Assembly (NCBI GenBank): GCA_002455375.1
Contig: DKKR01000007.1
Location: 25,640 to 49,128, forward strand
Source: Bacteroidetes bacterium UBA6661
GTDB lineage: Bacteria > Bacteroidota > Bacteroidia > AKYH767-A > OLB10
Direction of reading: 5' to 3'
Length of the DNA: 23,489 nucleotides
Both the position numbers and the translations under genes were made by a program. How positions within the stretch are numbered: the stretch's first letter is position 1; the number at the start of each line of letters is the position of its first letter. Under the pieces are notes generated by a model. It was not told the DNA's origin. It made no database searches and saw only the letters and a list, made by a program, of their open reading frames with translations. Shown piece by piece: positions 7,314 to 14,473 of the stretch.

Positions 7314-8703
7314 AGGATTGCAGTTCTTCGGGAATTTCAACATTTTTAAAACCAACCTCTTTTAGTTTCTCTTTAAACTCTTGTTGAACTTCGTATTCGC
7401 CATGCACCAGAAAAAGTTTTTTAACTGCTGCTGTATCTTGACAAGAAAGGTATTTTATCAACTCAAGATAATCGGCATGTGCACTGAAAGATGAAATTAC
7501 TTCAACATTAGCTTTTACAGGGTATTCATTGCCAAAAATTTTAATTATCTTATCGCCACGCATCAAATGTCCGCCAATTGATTCCTGTGTGCAGTAGCCG
7601 ACAATAAGAATGGTGTTTCGACTATCATTGATGTTGTTCTTAATATGATGTTTGATTCTTCCGGCTTCAATCATTCCGGAAGCAGAGATGATGATGCAAG
7701 GTCCTTTCAGATCATTAATTTTTTTCGACTCTTCAACTTTACGGACATATTTCAGATTACTAAACCCAAAGGGATCTTCATCAACGTGCAGGTAGTTTAC
7801 TAAATCAGCATTAAAAAACTCACTGTGTTTACGCATAATGTTGGTGGCATCAATGGCTAAAGGGCTGTCAACAAAAACAGGTATTGAAGGTAGTTTGTTT
7901 TCTGTCTTAAAACGGTCTAATGTGTATATGATTTCCTGAGTCCTGCCCAGACTGAATGCCGGGATTATCAGTTTGCCTTTTTGTTCAACACACGTTTGAT
8001 TGACAATTTGCAGTAATTTTTTACGTGCATCTGTTGATTGGTCATGAAGCCTGTTTCCATAAGTAGATTCACATAAAATATAATCAGCTTGAGGGAATGG
8101 GGCAGGTGCTTTTAGAATTAAATCGTTAAAACGACCTACATCACCACTGAAAGTGATTTGTTTTGTATTGCCATTTTCAGTAATAAACACATGTACACTT
8201 ACACTCCCTAAAATATGTCCTGCATCGGTAAACTCAAATGAAATCTCATCGTCATATTGAAAGCGTTTGTTGACAGCCACAGGCGCAAAGAGTTTCATAG
8301 CTTTTTCTACATCTTCTATTTCGTAAATGGGTTCAAGTGCTTTTTGCCCGTCCCTTCTTCGTCTTCTGTTGATATACTCAATATCACCACTTTGAATATA
8401 GGCGCTATCGGCAAGCATCACCTCGCAAAGGTCAATAGTAGCTTGTGTTGTAAAGATGGTTTTGTTAAATCCTTGCTTGACTAAATTTGGAATGTTTCCT
8501 GAATGATCAATATGGGCATGTGACAATATCATTAGGTCAATTTGCTGAGGATCAAAGCTAAAGCTGCGATTCAGCCGGTCATTGTCTTTTCCTCTGTTCT
8601 GAAAAAAACCGCAGTCAAGCAGTATTTTTTTACCTGATGAAGTCTCTATCAGGTGTTTGCTGCCGGTAACATTTCGGGCAGCACCATAAAAAGTTATATT
8701 CAT
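7303..8703 (-). CDS. MBL-fold beta-CASP ribonuclease/RNA-processing exonuclease family protein
   Basis: This 466-residue protein is a zinc-dependent nuclease of the metallo-beta-lactamase beta-CASP group (CPSF73/RNase J relatives, COG1236 type). Zinc motifs are intact: HAHIDH at 62-67, H163 in AGHILGS, and D188 in SGDVGR. The beta-CASP motifs follow: E212 in CESTYGN, SASGMIEAGR, and the C-terminal VHGE. It lacks the C-terminal domain of RNase J and matches the shorter exonuclease class in length. The substrate is unknown; RNA is likely from the family. It is transcribed alone: the upstream neighbour is divergent and the downstream neighbour, rdgB, converges with an 11-bp overlap. A minus-strand TATTTTTG at 8718-8711 ends 7 nt before the ATG, so the message may be nearly leaderless. 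Confidence 0.9.
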   Translation of the reverse strand: MNITFYGAARNVTGSKHLIETSSGKKILLDCGFFQNRGKDNDRLNRSFSFDPQQIDLMILSHAHIDHSGNIPNLVKQGFNKTIFTTQATIDLCEVMLADSAYIQSGDIEYINRRRRRDGQKALEPIYEIEDVEKAMKLFAPVAVNKRFQYDDEISFEFTDAGHILGSVSVHVFITENGNTKQITFSGDVGRFNDLILKAPAPFPQADYILCESTYGNRLHDQSTDARKKLLQIVNQTCVEQKGKLIIPAFSLGRTQEIIYTLDRFKTENKLPSIPVFVDSPLAIDATNIMRKHSEFFNADLVNYLHVDEDPFGFSNLKYVRKVEESKKINDLKGPCIIISASGMIEAGRIKHHIKNNINDSRNTILIVGYCTQESIGGHLMRGDKIIKIFGNEYPVKANVEVISSFSAHADYLELIKYLSCQDTAAVKKLFLVHGEYEVQQEFKEKLKEVGFKNVEIPEELQSFKL

Positions 8704-8774
8704 AAGAATTCAAAAATAATATATTTTTTTCAATACTTTTTATCAACATTACTTCAGTTTTAGCTCAGTGTTTT

Positions 8775-8782
8775 TAGTTTTG
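8775..8782 (+). promoter_or_regulatory. -7 promoter box for the DUF47-pit operon
   Basis: TAGTTTTG is an exact TAnnTTTG match, 31 nt before the ATG at 8814 and followed by GCGG. No -33 TTG at the right distance is seen. I found no Pho-box-like direct repeat. Confidence 0.5.
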
Positions 8783-8813
8783 CGGCATAATTCATTTAAA
8801 TAAACATCGGTTT

Positions 8814-9452
8814 ATGTCATTAATTCAATATTTTATCCCACAGGATAAAAAATTTTTTCCGCTATTTGACCAGGCAGCATTAAACCTGCAGGAAGCCGGT
8901 AAAACCATGTGTCAGTTAGTTACCTCTACCGATGCTGATCAACGCAAACAACATATTCGTGAAATTGAACGGCTTGAACACCGTGGTGATGAAATCACAC
9001 ATGAGATATTTAAAGAGTTGAGCCGTAATTTTATTACCCCTTTCGACAGAGAAGACATTCACAGACTTGTAAGTTCTATAGATGATATACTTGATTATAT
9101 TCATGGTTCATCAAAAAGAATAGATTTGTATAAGGTAAAAGAGTTTTCTTCAGATATGGTGAAACTTTCTGAGTTGCTGCAGACACAAACAGAAGAGCTG
9201 AGACGAGTAATTTATGAGCTGAAGAATAAAAAAAATATGCGCAATATCTCAGAGTCGCTTGTGCTGATTAACTCAATAGAAAATCATGCAGACGATATTT
9301 TTGATAATGCAGTAGCAAGACTTTTTGAAACAGAAACAAATGCTGTTGAGATTATAAAAACAAAAGAAATATTGTCAGCATTAGAAACCGCAACCGATAT
9401 GTGTGAAGATGCTGCCAATGTCATAGATTCTATTATAGTTAAAATGGCCTGA
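8814..9452 (+). CDS. DUF47 family PhoU-like regulator of phosphate transport
   Basis: This 212-residue, all-helical protein belongs to the DUF47/PhoU-like family (YkaA, Pit accessory protein). Residues 40-110 carry the family signature: a charged helix HIREIERLEHRGDEITHEI followed by PFDREDIHRLVSSIDDILDYI, with the acidic residues that bind metal clusters in PhoU relatives. No membrane helix or signal peptide is present, so it should act in the cytosol. From family knowledge it regulates or couples to the low-affinity phosphate carrier Pit. The pit gene starts 4 nt after its stop, so the two are an operon. The start ATG follows the promoter box at 8775-8782. Function is inferred from family and neighbour. 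Confidence 0.9.
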   Translation: MSLIQYFIPQDKKFFPLFDQAALNLQEAGKTMCQLVTSTDADQRKQHIREIERLEHRGDEITHEIFKELSRNFITPFDREDIHRLVSSIDDILDYIHGSSKRIDLYKVKEFSSDMVKLSELLQTQTEELRRVIYELKNKKNMRNISESLVLINSIENHADDIFDNAVARLFETETNAVEIIKTKEILSALETATDMCEDAANVIDSIIVKMA

Positions 9453-9456
9453 TGAT

Positions 9457-10449
9457 ATGACCCATGCACTTATTGCTATAATCATTCTGGCCTTACTCTT
9501 TGATTTTATTAATGGTTTTCATGATGCAGCAAACTCTATAGCAACGGTTGTATCAACAAAAGTATTGAGTCCTCTGTCTGCAGTTATTTGGGCGGCTTCA
9601 TTCAATTTTCTTGCATATTGGATTTTTAAACTAAAGGTAGCAGATACGGTTGCAAAAACGGTTACTCCTGATAGTGTTACCTTGATGGTTGTTGCATCAG
9701 GTCTTGTTGCAGCTATCATCTGGAATTTACTGACATGGTGGTGGGGAATTCCAAGCAGCTCATCACATACTCTCATTGGTGGCTTTGCAGGTGCAGGTAT
9801 TACCAATGCAGGTAGTTTTAGTGCTTTACAAGTTGATAAAGTTATGCCAACGGTTTATTTTATAATCCTGGCGCCTATTATTGGAATGGTTATGTCATGG
9901 ATTATTTCTGTAATCACACTTCATTTATGCCGCAAATCAAATGTATCACAAGTGGATCGAGTTTTCAGAAAATTACAATTGCTATCATCTGCAGCTTATA
10001 GTCTTGGACATGGTGGCAACGATGCACAAAAAGTAATTGGAATTGTTGGCGCTGCCATGCTCTCACATGGTATGATAGCTGATATTGACCATATACCGGA
10101 ATGGGTTCCACTTTCTTGTTATACAGCAATTGCTTTAGGAACCATTTTTGGTGGCTGGCGAATTGTAAAAACAATGGGGCAACGTGTAACCAAGCTAACT
10201 CCTTTTGAAGGATTCAGTGCAGAGGCTGCAGGTGCATTTACATTATTTTTTACACAACATTTTAAAATACCGGTAAGTACAACACATACCATTACAGGTT
10301 CTATTATTGGTGTTGGTCTCACAAAAAGAATTTCGGCCGTTCGTTGGGGAGTAACACTTCAACTAATCTGGGCATGGATTCTTACCATACCAGTTTCCGG
10401 TGTGCTTGCAGCTATTATTTTTACAATAGCCAGAAAAGTTTTTAGTTAG
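9457..10449 (+). CDS. pit: Low-affinity inorganic phosphate transporter, Pit family (PiT)
   Basis: This 330-residue inner-membrane carrier imports inorganic phosphate with a cation. It shows the inverted-duplication signature of the family. The first half has GFHDAANSIATVVSTKVLSP (starting at residue 20) and then IPSSSSHTLIGG. The second half has LGHGGNDAQKVIG and then IPVSTTHTITGS. About ten hydrophobic helices are visible. At 330 residues it is the short bacterial form without the long central cytoplasmic loop. It follows the DUF47 gene by 4 nt and is the last gene of the operon. The name pit is used for the family; substrate preference (phosphate or metal-phosphate) cannot be read from the sequence. 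Confidence 0.93.
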   Translation: MTHALIAIIILALLFDFINGFHDAANSIATVVSTKVLSPLSAVIWAASFNFLAYWIFKLKVADTVAKTVTPDSVTLMVVASGLVAAIIWNLLTWWWGIPSSSSHTLIGGFAGAGITNAGSFSALQVDKVMPTVYFIILAPIIGMVMSWIISVITLHLCRKSNVSQVDRVFRKLQLLSSAAYSLGHGGNDAQKVIGIVGAAMLSHGMIADIDHIPEWVPLSCYTAIALGTIFGGWRIVKTMGQRVTKLTPFEGFSAEAAGAFTLFFTQHFKIPVSTTHTITGSIIGVGLTKRISAVRWGVTLQLIWAWILTIPVSGVLAAIIFTIARKVFS

Positions 10450-10462
10450 TAGCCTTACTTTC

Positions 10463-10480
10463 TTAAAAAAGATTTTTTAA
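10463..10480 (+). terminator. Possible weak terminator after pit
   Basis: A perfect 8-bp inverted repeat (TTAAAAAA, GA, TTTTTTAA) lies 13 nt after the pit stop. It is all A/T and has a tiny loop, so it is a weak hairpin that may end transcription only with help from Rho. Low confidence. Confidence 0.25.
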
Positions 10481-10596
10481 ATACCTCAAGAAGTATTCCT
10501 AATTACTTTAAGGATTGACTTTAACTACATCAATCTATGGTTGTTAAAGAAGTTATTGAATTTTATGATTATGGTTTTCAATAGCTTAAGACAATA

Positions 10597-10626
10597 TTAT
10601 CGAAATAAGTAATATATTTATCGAAA
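10597..10626 (+). promoter_or_regulatory. Probable operator: two direct repeats TTATCGAAA, 21 bp apart
   Basis: TTATCGAAA occurs at 10597-10605 and 10618-10626. The 21-bp offset is two helical turns, so proteins bound to both copies would sit on the same DNA face. The second copy ends 16 nt before the -7 box at 10643, where a -33 element would otherwise lie. A 7-bp dyad (TATTGAA, TTCAATA) lies just upstream at 10554-10583. The small XRE protein encoded in this operon is the natural candidate ligand; that is inference. Confidence 0.5.
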
Positions 10627-10642
10627 AACAATAAATATATAT

Positions 10643-10650
10643 TATCTTTG
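10643..10650 (+). promoter_or_regulatory. -7 promoter box for the DUF2975-XRE operon
   Basis: TATCTTTG followed by CC is an exact and typical Bacteroidota -7 element, 23 nt before the ATG at 10674. No -33 TTG is found 17-23 nt upstream; the direct repeats occupy that place. Confidence 0.65.
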
Positions 10651-10673
10651 CCTAAAATAAAACACAATTTATT

Positions 10674-11207
10674 ATGGCTAACACAAGATTTATCTTTCAG
10701 GTTTTACACGTCATAGCATGGATCTTTTTTGTAGGACTTTGTATTGAAGCAGGCGGAATTATTGTAAATTTTGTTTTCAGTATTTACAATCCTGAATTTG
10801 TAAGTAAACTATATCAAAAGCTAGACCTTAGTGAATTATATAATCGCAGTAAATGGATTTTTTTCAGTATGTATAGTTTCATCATTGTTATTGCATTGTT
10901 GAAAGTGCTTTTATTTTATACTGTAATCATGTTATTACTTAAACTTGATTTGTCCAAACCGTTCAGCAGTTTTGTATCATCTCAAATTTCACAAATCAGT
11001 TATTATACACTTTCAATTGGGATAATGTGTTTGATAGCAGCACAGACAACTAAAAATTTAGACCATCATGGCTATGATGTTGAACGATTATATCAATTTT
11101 GGAATGATGGGAAGGCATTTATTCTGATGTCTGCTGTTGTGTATGTAATTTCTACTATTTTTAAGAAAGGTGTTGAACTTCAGAAAGAAAACGATTTAAC
11201 TGTTTAA
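10674..11207 (+). CDS. DUF2975 family membrane protein
   Basis: This 177-residue protein has four predicted transmembrane helices, at about 10-36, 62-90, 107-127 and 147-165, and matches the DUF2975 family in length and layout. Between helices 1 and 2 is a polar loop with FVSKLYQKLDLSELYNRSK. Function is unknown. In Firmicutes and Bacteroidota such proteins are commonly encoded next to a tiny YozG-like XRE regulator, and that gene follows here after 3 nt, so the two are co-transcribed. The pairing resembles other membrane-protein/regulator modules in which the membrane protein could sense a signal and control the regulator, but nothing in the sequence proves this. The promoter and putative operator lie directly upstream. 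Confidence 0.82.
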   Translation: MANTRFIFQVLHVIAWIFFVGLCIEAGGIIVNFVFSIYNPEFVSKLYQKLDLSELYNRSKWIFFSMYSFIIVIALLKVLLFYTVIMLLLKLDLSKPFSSFVSSQISQISYYTLSIGIMCLIAAQTTKNLDHHGYDVERLYQFWNDGKAFILMSAVVYVISTIFKKGVELQKENDLTV

Positions 11208-11210
11208 GCT

Positions 11211-11423
11211 ATGCCAATAGTTGTAAATTTAGATGTTATGATGGCCAAGCGAAAAGTTTCGCTTAACGAGCTTTCTGAACGTGTTGACTTAACATTATCA
11301 AACCTGTCAATCTTAAAAACCGGCAAAGCCAAAGCTGTTCGTTTTAGCACTTTAGAAGCAATTTGTAAGGCGTTGGACTGTCAGCCGGGTGATATACTGG
11401 AATTTGTAAACGCTGAAAAATGA
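11211..11423 (+). CDS. Small XRE-family (Cro/CI, YozG-like) transcriptional regulator
   Basis: This 70-residue protein is almost entirely one helix-turn-helix domain. The motif runs through about residues 18-60: VSLNELSERVDLTLSNLSIL is helices 1-3, followed by KTGKAKAVRFSTLEAICKAL and the CQPGDILEF ending typical of this class. There is no sensor or oligomerisation domain. It starts 3 nt after the DUF2975 stop. It probably binds the operon's own control region, with the 21-bp-spaced direct repeats at 10597-10626 as candidate sites. It is convergent to the Rrf2 gene. Confidence 0.88.
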   Translation: MPIVVNLDVMMAKRKVSLNELSERVDLTLSNLSILKTGKAKAVRFSTLEAICKALDCQPGDILEFVNAEK

Positions 11424-11432
11424 ATTGATTCA

Positions 11433-11495
11433 TTACGAACAGAAGTTACTTTTCGTAAATCAACCTATCACTATCATATCAAAGGTAACTTTTTT
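11433..11495 (+). terminator. Alternative hairpins after the XRE gene; possible terminator
   Basis: Two mutually exclusive stems can form. TTACGAA (11433-11439) pairs with TTCGTAA (11452-11458). AAGTTAC (11443-11449) pairs with GTAACTT (11485-11491), which runs into a T tract ending at 11495. The second has a 35-nt loop, so it is a poor intrinsic terminator. This is the convergent zone between the XRE and Rrf2 genes. Confidence 0.3.
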
Positions 11496-11562
11496 ATTAA
11501 TTTGAAAGAAGCCATTAGTTCAAAGACTGCGTAAATTCTTCTTACGTTATTATTATTATTTT

Positions 11563-11994
11563 TCAACCTACCAGGTAAGAAAGTCCGTTATTGACATTCT
11601 GATAAAGGTCACTTACTTTTTTTTCGATACACATATTTTTAAACAACTCTCGCACAGGTTTAAAATCATTGTGAAAAGGGCAGGGGCGCGACTCTGAACA
11701 TTTTGTTAATCCCAATCCACATTGTTTAAATACGTCTTTGCCATCAATAGCTTCAACAATATTTATGATGGGTTGGTTTTTTTGTTTTGGTGTTATGTAA
11801 AAGCCACCATTCGGCCCTTTTACACTTTTAATGATGTTGTTCTTAACCAACTTCTGTAATATTTTTCCAACGGTATGCTCGTTTTCATTAATGTGTTTTG
11901 AAATTTCTTTAATGCCGGTTTTATCGCCCGATTCAAACTTTGAGCCGAGAAAAATAACAGCCTTAATTCCTGCTTTACAACTTAAACTCAGCAT
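11563..11994 (-). CDS. Rrf2 family regulator with Fe-S cluster ligands (IscR/NsrR-like)
   Basis: This 143-residue winged-helix regulator has the Rrf2 layout. The DNA-binding region at about 1-65 includes the recognition helix region (NEHTVGKILQKLVKNNII) and wing (KGPNGGFYI). A cluster-binding loop follows with C92, C99 and C105 plus H108 (CPFH). Spacing is C-X6-C-X5-C, against C-X5-C-X5-C in NsrR and IscR as I recall them; the His two residues beyond the last Cys is as in IscR. It is therefore likely to sense NO, oxygen or Fe-S status. It is the last gene of a four-gene operon, 2 nt after the DUF59 gene, and probably autoregulates it. I leave the symbol empty because NsrR and IscR cannot be told apart here. 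Confidence 0.88.
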   Translation of the reverse strand: MLSLSCKAGIKAVIFLGSKFESGDKTGIKEISKHINENEHTVGKILQKLVKNNIIKSVKGPNGGFYITPKQKNQPIINIVEAIDGKDVFKQCGLGLTKCSESRPCPFHNDFKPVRELFKNMCIEKKVSDLYQNVNNGLSYLVG

Positions 11995-11996
11995 AA

Positions 11997-12323
11997 TTAT
12001 CGTCCTAAAAATTTTCGACCTTCTTCTGAAATCATTTCAGGATTCCATGAGGGATCAAAAGTCAGGTTCAAATCTATTAAATATTCCGGAAACACCTGCT
12101 GAACTGCATTTCGTGCATTTTCAGAAATAGATTCACCCATGGGGCAAAACTCAGTAGTAAGTGTCATAATACACGTAATCTTTTTTTCGGTTTCATCGAA
12201 ATTAACTTCGTAAATCAATCCTAAGTCAACAACGTTGAGTCCTATTTCCGGGTCATCAACATGTTCAAGTGCTGCCAAGGCAACTGTACACTTTAAGTTG
12301 TTATTTGTTTTTACATTCATCAT
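11997..12323 (-). CDS. DUF59/MIP18 family Fe-S cluster assembly factor (SufT/PaaD-like)
   Basis: This 108-residue protein is a single DUF59 (FeS_assembly_P) domain. Visible family features are the start ALEHVDDPEIGLNVVDLGLIY (residues 18-38), a central strand ITCIMTLTTEFCPMGE holding the conserved Thr and Cys of the T-x3-C-P motif, and the C-terminal DPSWNPEMISEEGRKFLG. Relatives deliver or mature Fe-S clusters (SufT, human CIAO2) or belong to ring-oxygenase systems (PaaD). With no paa genes nearby but RIC and an Fe-S-type Rrf2 in the same cluster, Fe-S maturation or repair is favoured. Its ATG at 12323 overlaps the stop of the membrane-protein gene (ATGA), so translation is coupled. The Rrf2 gene follows after 2 nt. 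Confidence 0.88.
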   Translation of the reverse strand: MMNVKTNNNLKCTVALAALEHVDDPEIGLNVVDLGLIYEVNFDETEKKITCIMTLTTEFCPMGESISENARNAVQQVFPEYLIDLNLTFDPSWNPEMISEEGRKFLGR

Positions 12324-13597
12324 TGCTGAGGTTTATGTGTAACTACTTTTAAAACATTAAACACATATAACGAAGCTGCCGCAAGTATAAGTACAGCACC
12401 ACATTGTATCAATAAAAGGTGAATCATTAAGCTGCCGATGACAAACAAAAGTAAACCGGCTATATAGGCCACGCTCATTAATTTAAATACTGTGTTACTA
12501 AATAAATCTTTTGGGTTTGGTGTTTTTCCAATACCGGAACGTTTATGATAAACTTTGTTCCACACAATAAATGGAAGTGTTTTAAATGTCATTCCCAGAA
12601 TAATTGCAGTTATCCATCCAAAAAATATCAGAAAACCATAACTCAAGGATAAGGCAATGTCTTCTTGCGAAAAAATTGCAGCAGAAACTATAGCAATCAA
12701 TAACAACACCAATGGTATCATGATGAGCATTACAGCCAAGAGTGAAACTTTCATAGGCTCATCAACCTGTTTTCTGATACGATGTTTGAAGGCAGAATAG
12801 CAATAGTACATAAAGAGTGCAATTCCTGTAAAAAGCATTAGCCATGGTAATAGGATAACTTCTGTGATTTTAATAAAGTAGAAAATCATGATATAGGATA
12901 TTAATGCACCGTTTATCAATACAAAAATCCACTTCAGTAGTTTGGTGTTTGTATATTTAGAAATCAAAAACATGGGTATCAACCTTGAGCCTACACCTAT
13001 TATCAGCATCAGAAACCAGCCAATTACACCTGCATGAACATGCAGCGGTAAGTAATGTAAAGAGTCATGCGGAAACATGTTGTAGGTAAAGTTATATACT
13101 AATGCAAGCCCCAAAGCACCGGTCAGAAATAACCACAATACCGAGGTGAAAACAAATAAAGCGTGAATATTTTCTTTTTTACTTCTCGACATGCTTACAC
13201 CAAGATTTATCAAGTATGCAATGATTGATAATAAAATAAACCTGCCACCCCATTTGGCAGGGTTGTGCATGTTGAATACATAAAATCCATAAACCAATAA
13301 TGGAATACCAATTCCGGCAAGAATAAATGAAGTATATGCCAATGCATTGCTGTAAAGTTTTCCTTCAATCAATACAGGTACAAGCTGATGACTGGCACCT
13401 AATATTATCATGGTACCCCAACCCAATGCCATCAAATGAGTGATGGCTAAGATGTGAGGCTGAAAATAATGATCTGTAAAGGCAGAAGAAGATGTTAATA
13501 GTAGTATTGCAGAGAGTAAAAAAGCAAATGCAGCATAAATATAAAATGGCAACACCACTTTATAAGATGTTGTTTTTATAGAATCAGTAATGATCAT
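12320..13597 (-). CDS. 12-TM NnrS/heme-copper-oxidase-subunit-I-like membrane protein with threefold repeat
   Basis: This 425-residue protein has about twelve hydrophobic helices and resembles the NnrS/CcoN-like group associated with NO metabolism. It contains three copies of a GW-x14-P element. G59-W60 with P74, G193-W194 with P208, and G327-W328 with P342 are each offset by exactly 134 residues, so the chain is three four-helix units, like the pseudo-threefold build of oxidase subunit I. Possible heme or metal ligands are H48, H54 and H70 in unit 1 and H186 and H188 in unit 2. Unit 3 has no His at those places. The full set of oxidase heme/CuB histidines is not evident, so a catalytic oxidase or NO reductase is not claimed. 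It lies in an operon between the DUF2249 and DUF59 genes. Confidence 0.75.
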   Translation of the reverse strand: MIITDSIKTTSYKVVLPFYIYAAFAFLLSAILLLTSSSAFTDHYFQPHILAITHLMALGWGTMIILGASHQLVPVLIEGKLYSNALAYTSFILAGIGIPLLVYGFYVFNMHNPAKWGGRFILLSIIAYLINLGVSMSRSKKENIHALFVFTSVLWLFLTGALGLALVYNFTYNMFPHDSLHYLPLHVHAGVIGWFLMLIIGVGSRLIPMFLISKYTNTKLLKWIFVLINGALISYIMIFYFIKITEVILLPWLMLFTGIALFMYYCYSAFKHRIRKQVDEPMKVSLLAVMLIMIPLVLLLIAIVSAAIFSQEDIALSLSYGFLIFFGWITAIILGMTFKTLPFIVWNKVYHKRSGIGKTPNPKDLFSNTVFKLMSVAYIAGLLLFVIGSLMIHLLLIQCGAVLILAAASLYVFNVLKVVTHKPQQ

Positions 13598-13608
13598 ATT
13601 TTAATTCA

Positions 13609-14415
13609 TTACGACTTGAAAATAAGCAGATGTACTTCACCATCAGAAATTTCTTTTATTCGATAATCGAATTTCTTCTCAGCTAATTCGGGTAGCAAAA
13701 ATACAGGAATACGTTTATGATAAACATATAATGCATGATCAGATGGCAATTTCTCTAATGCTTCTAAAATTGTTAGCATGGGAAGCGGCATCTCCAGAGC
13801 ACGTACATCAATAGTCTGAAGTTTATTGTTGTACTGTTGTATGATTTCATCCCATCCACCCGAAGTATTGATTACAGGAATTATTTCTTTTTTGCTGTCG
13901 GATTTTTTGTAGAAATAGGTTTCTATGAGTTCATCATTAATGGTATCCGTATAAGTTACAAAACCTTTTTTCTCTAACATGATGATGAGTGGAGTGGGCT
14001 CAAATGTGTTTATTATTTTTAAACATTTTCCGGTTTCTAAGCTGTTGACATTTTCAAGAATAAGGTTTAAAGGATCACTACCGGCAGCTAACACAGGCCT
14101 TACATCAAGTGAAACTATCTGTTCCTTTTTTAATGAAGTGAAAATCTCAGGCATTTTACCGGTTGCTGCTTTCTCTATTACTTGAGTTGTGCTGTCAATC
14201 TCAAAACCTAATGGTTTCAGTTTCACAAAAAAATCATTTACACTACATCCGCCTATTTTTGATGCCATAGCTAGACTTGTTCGTCCTGCCATAATTTTTC
14301 TTAATAGCGGATTGCGTAGTTTCTCAAACTTAGGACTGATACTTACTATCACATCAAGTGCATCGGGATGCTGTTTTAATATTGTTGCGATTTTGGTATT
14401 GGCATTTATAGTCAT
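13609..14415 (-). CDS. DUF1858 plus double DUF2249 domain protein
   Basis: This 268-residue cytosolic protein has three modules. Residues 1-75 resemble DUF1858/ScdA_N (INANTKIATILKQHPDALDV, then ASKIGGCSVNDFF, with one Cys in GGC). Residues 98-165 (LDVRPVLAAGSDPL onwards) and 204-267 (IDVRALEMPLPMLT onwards) are two DUF2249 domains, a SirA/TusA-like fold. Neither DUF2249 copy has the Cys-Pro of TusA, so direct sulfur transfer through that residue is unlikely. Such proteins occur with RIC, NnrS and Rrf2 genes in organisms facing NO; the biochemical role is unknown. It is the first gene of the tight operon running to Rrf2 (11 nt to the membrane-protein gene) and lies 58 nt downstream of the cupin gene. 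Confidence 0.82.
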   Translation of the reverse strand: MTINANTKIATILKQHPDALDVIVSISPKFEKLRNPLLRKIMAGRTSLAMASKIGGCSVNDFFVKLKPLGFEIDSTTQVIEKAATGKMPEIFTSLKKEQIVSLDVRPVLAAGSDPLNLILENVNSLETGKCLKIINTFEPTPLIIMLEKKGFVTYTDTINDELIETYFYKKSDSKKEIIPVINTSGGWDEIIQQYNNKLQTIDVRALEMPLPMLTILEALEKLPSDHALYVYHKRIPVFLLPELAEKKFDYRIKEISDGEVHLLIFKS

Positions 14416-14473
14416 CGGAAAACATTTTTTAACCGTGCATTATTTTACTAAGGTAATAATTAGATTCAATATT

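Noticed and set aside
9519..9806. A 95-residue minus-strand frame inside pit
   Set aside because: It is the mirror of the conserved Pit signature region and has no family features.
11831..12130. A 99-residue plus-strand frame across the Rrf2/DUF59 junction
   Set aside because: It is antisense to two genes with clear families, has no recognisable domain and no promoter box.
14439..14460. AT-rich imperfect palindrome before the DUF1858-DUF2249 gene
   Set aside because: The arms match only with an asymmetric bulge and are almost all A/T, as expected by chance here.
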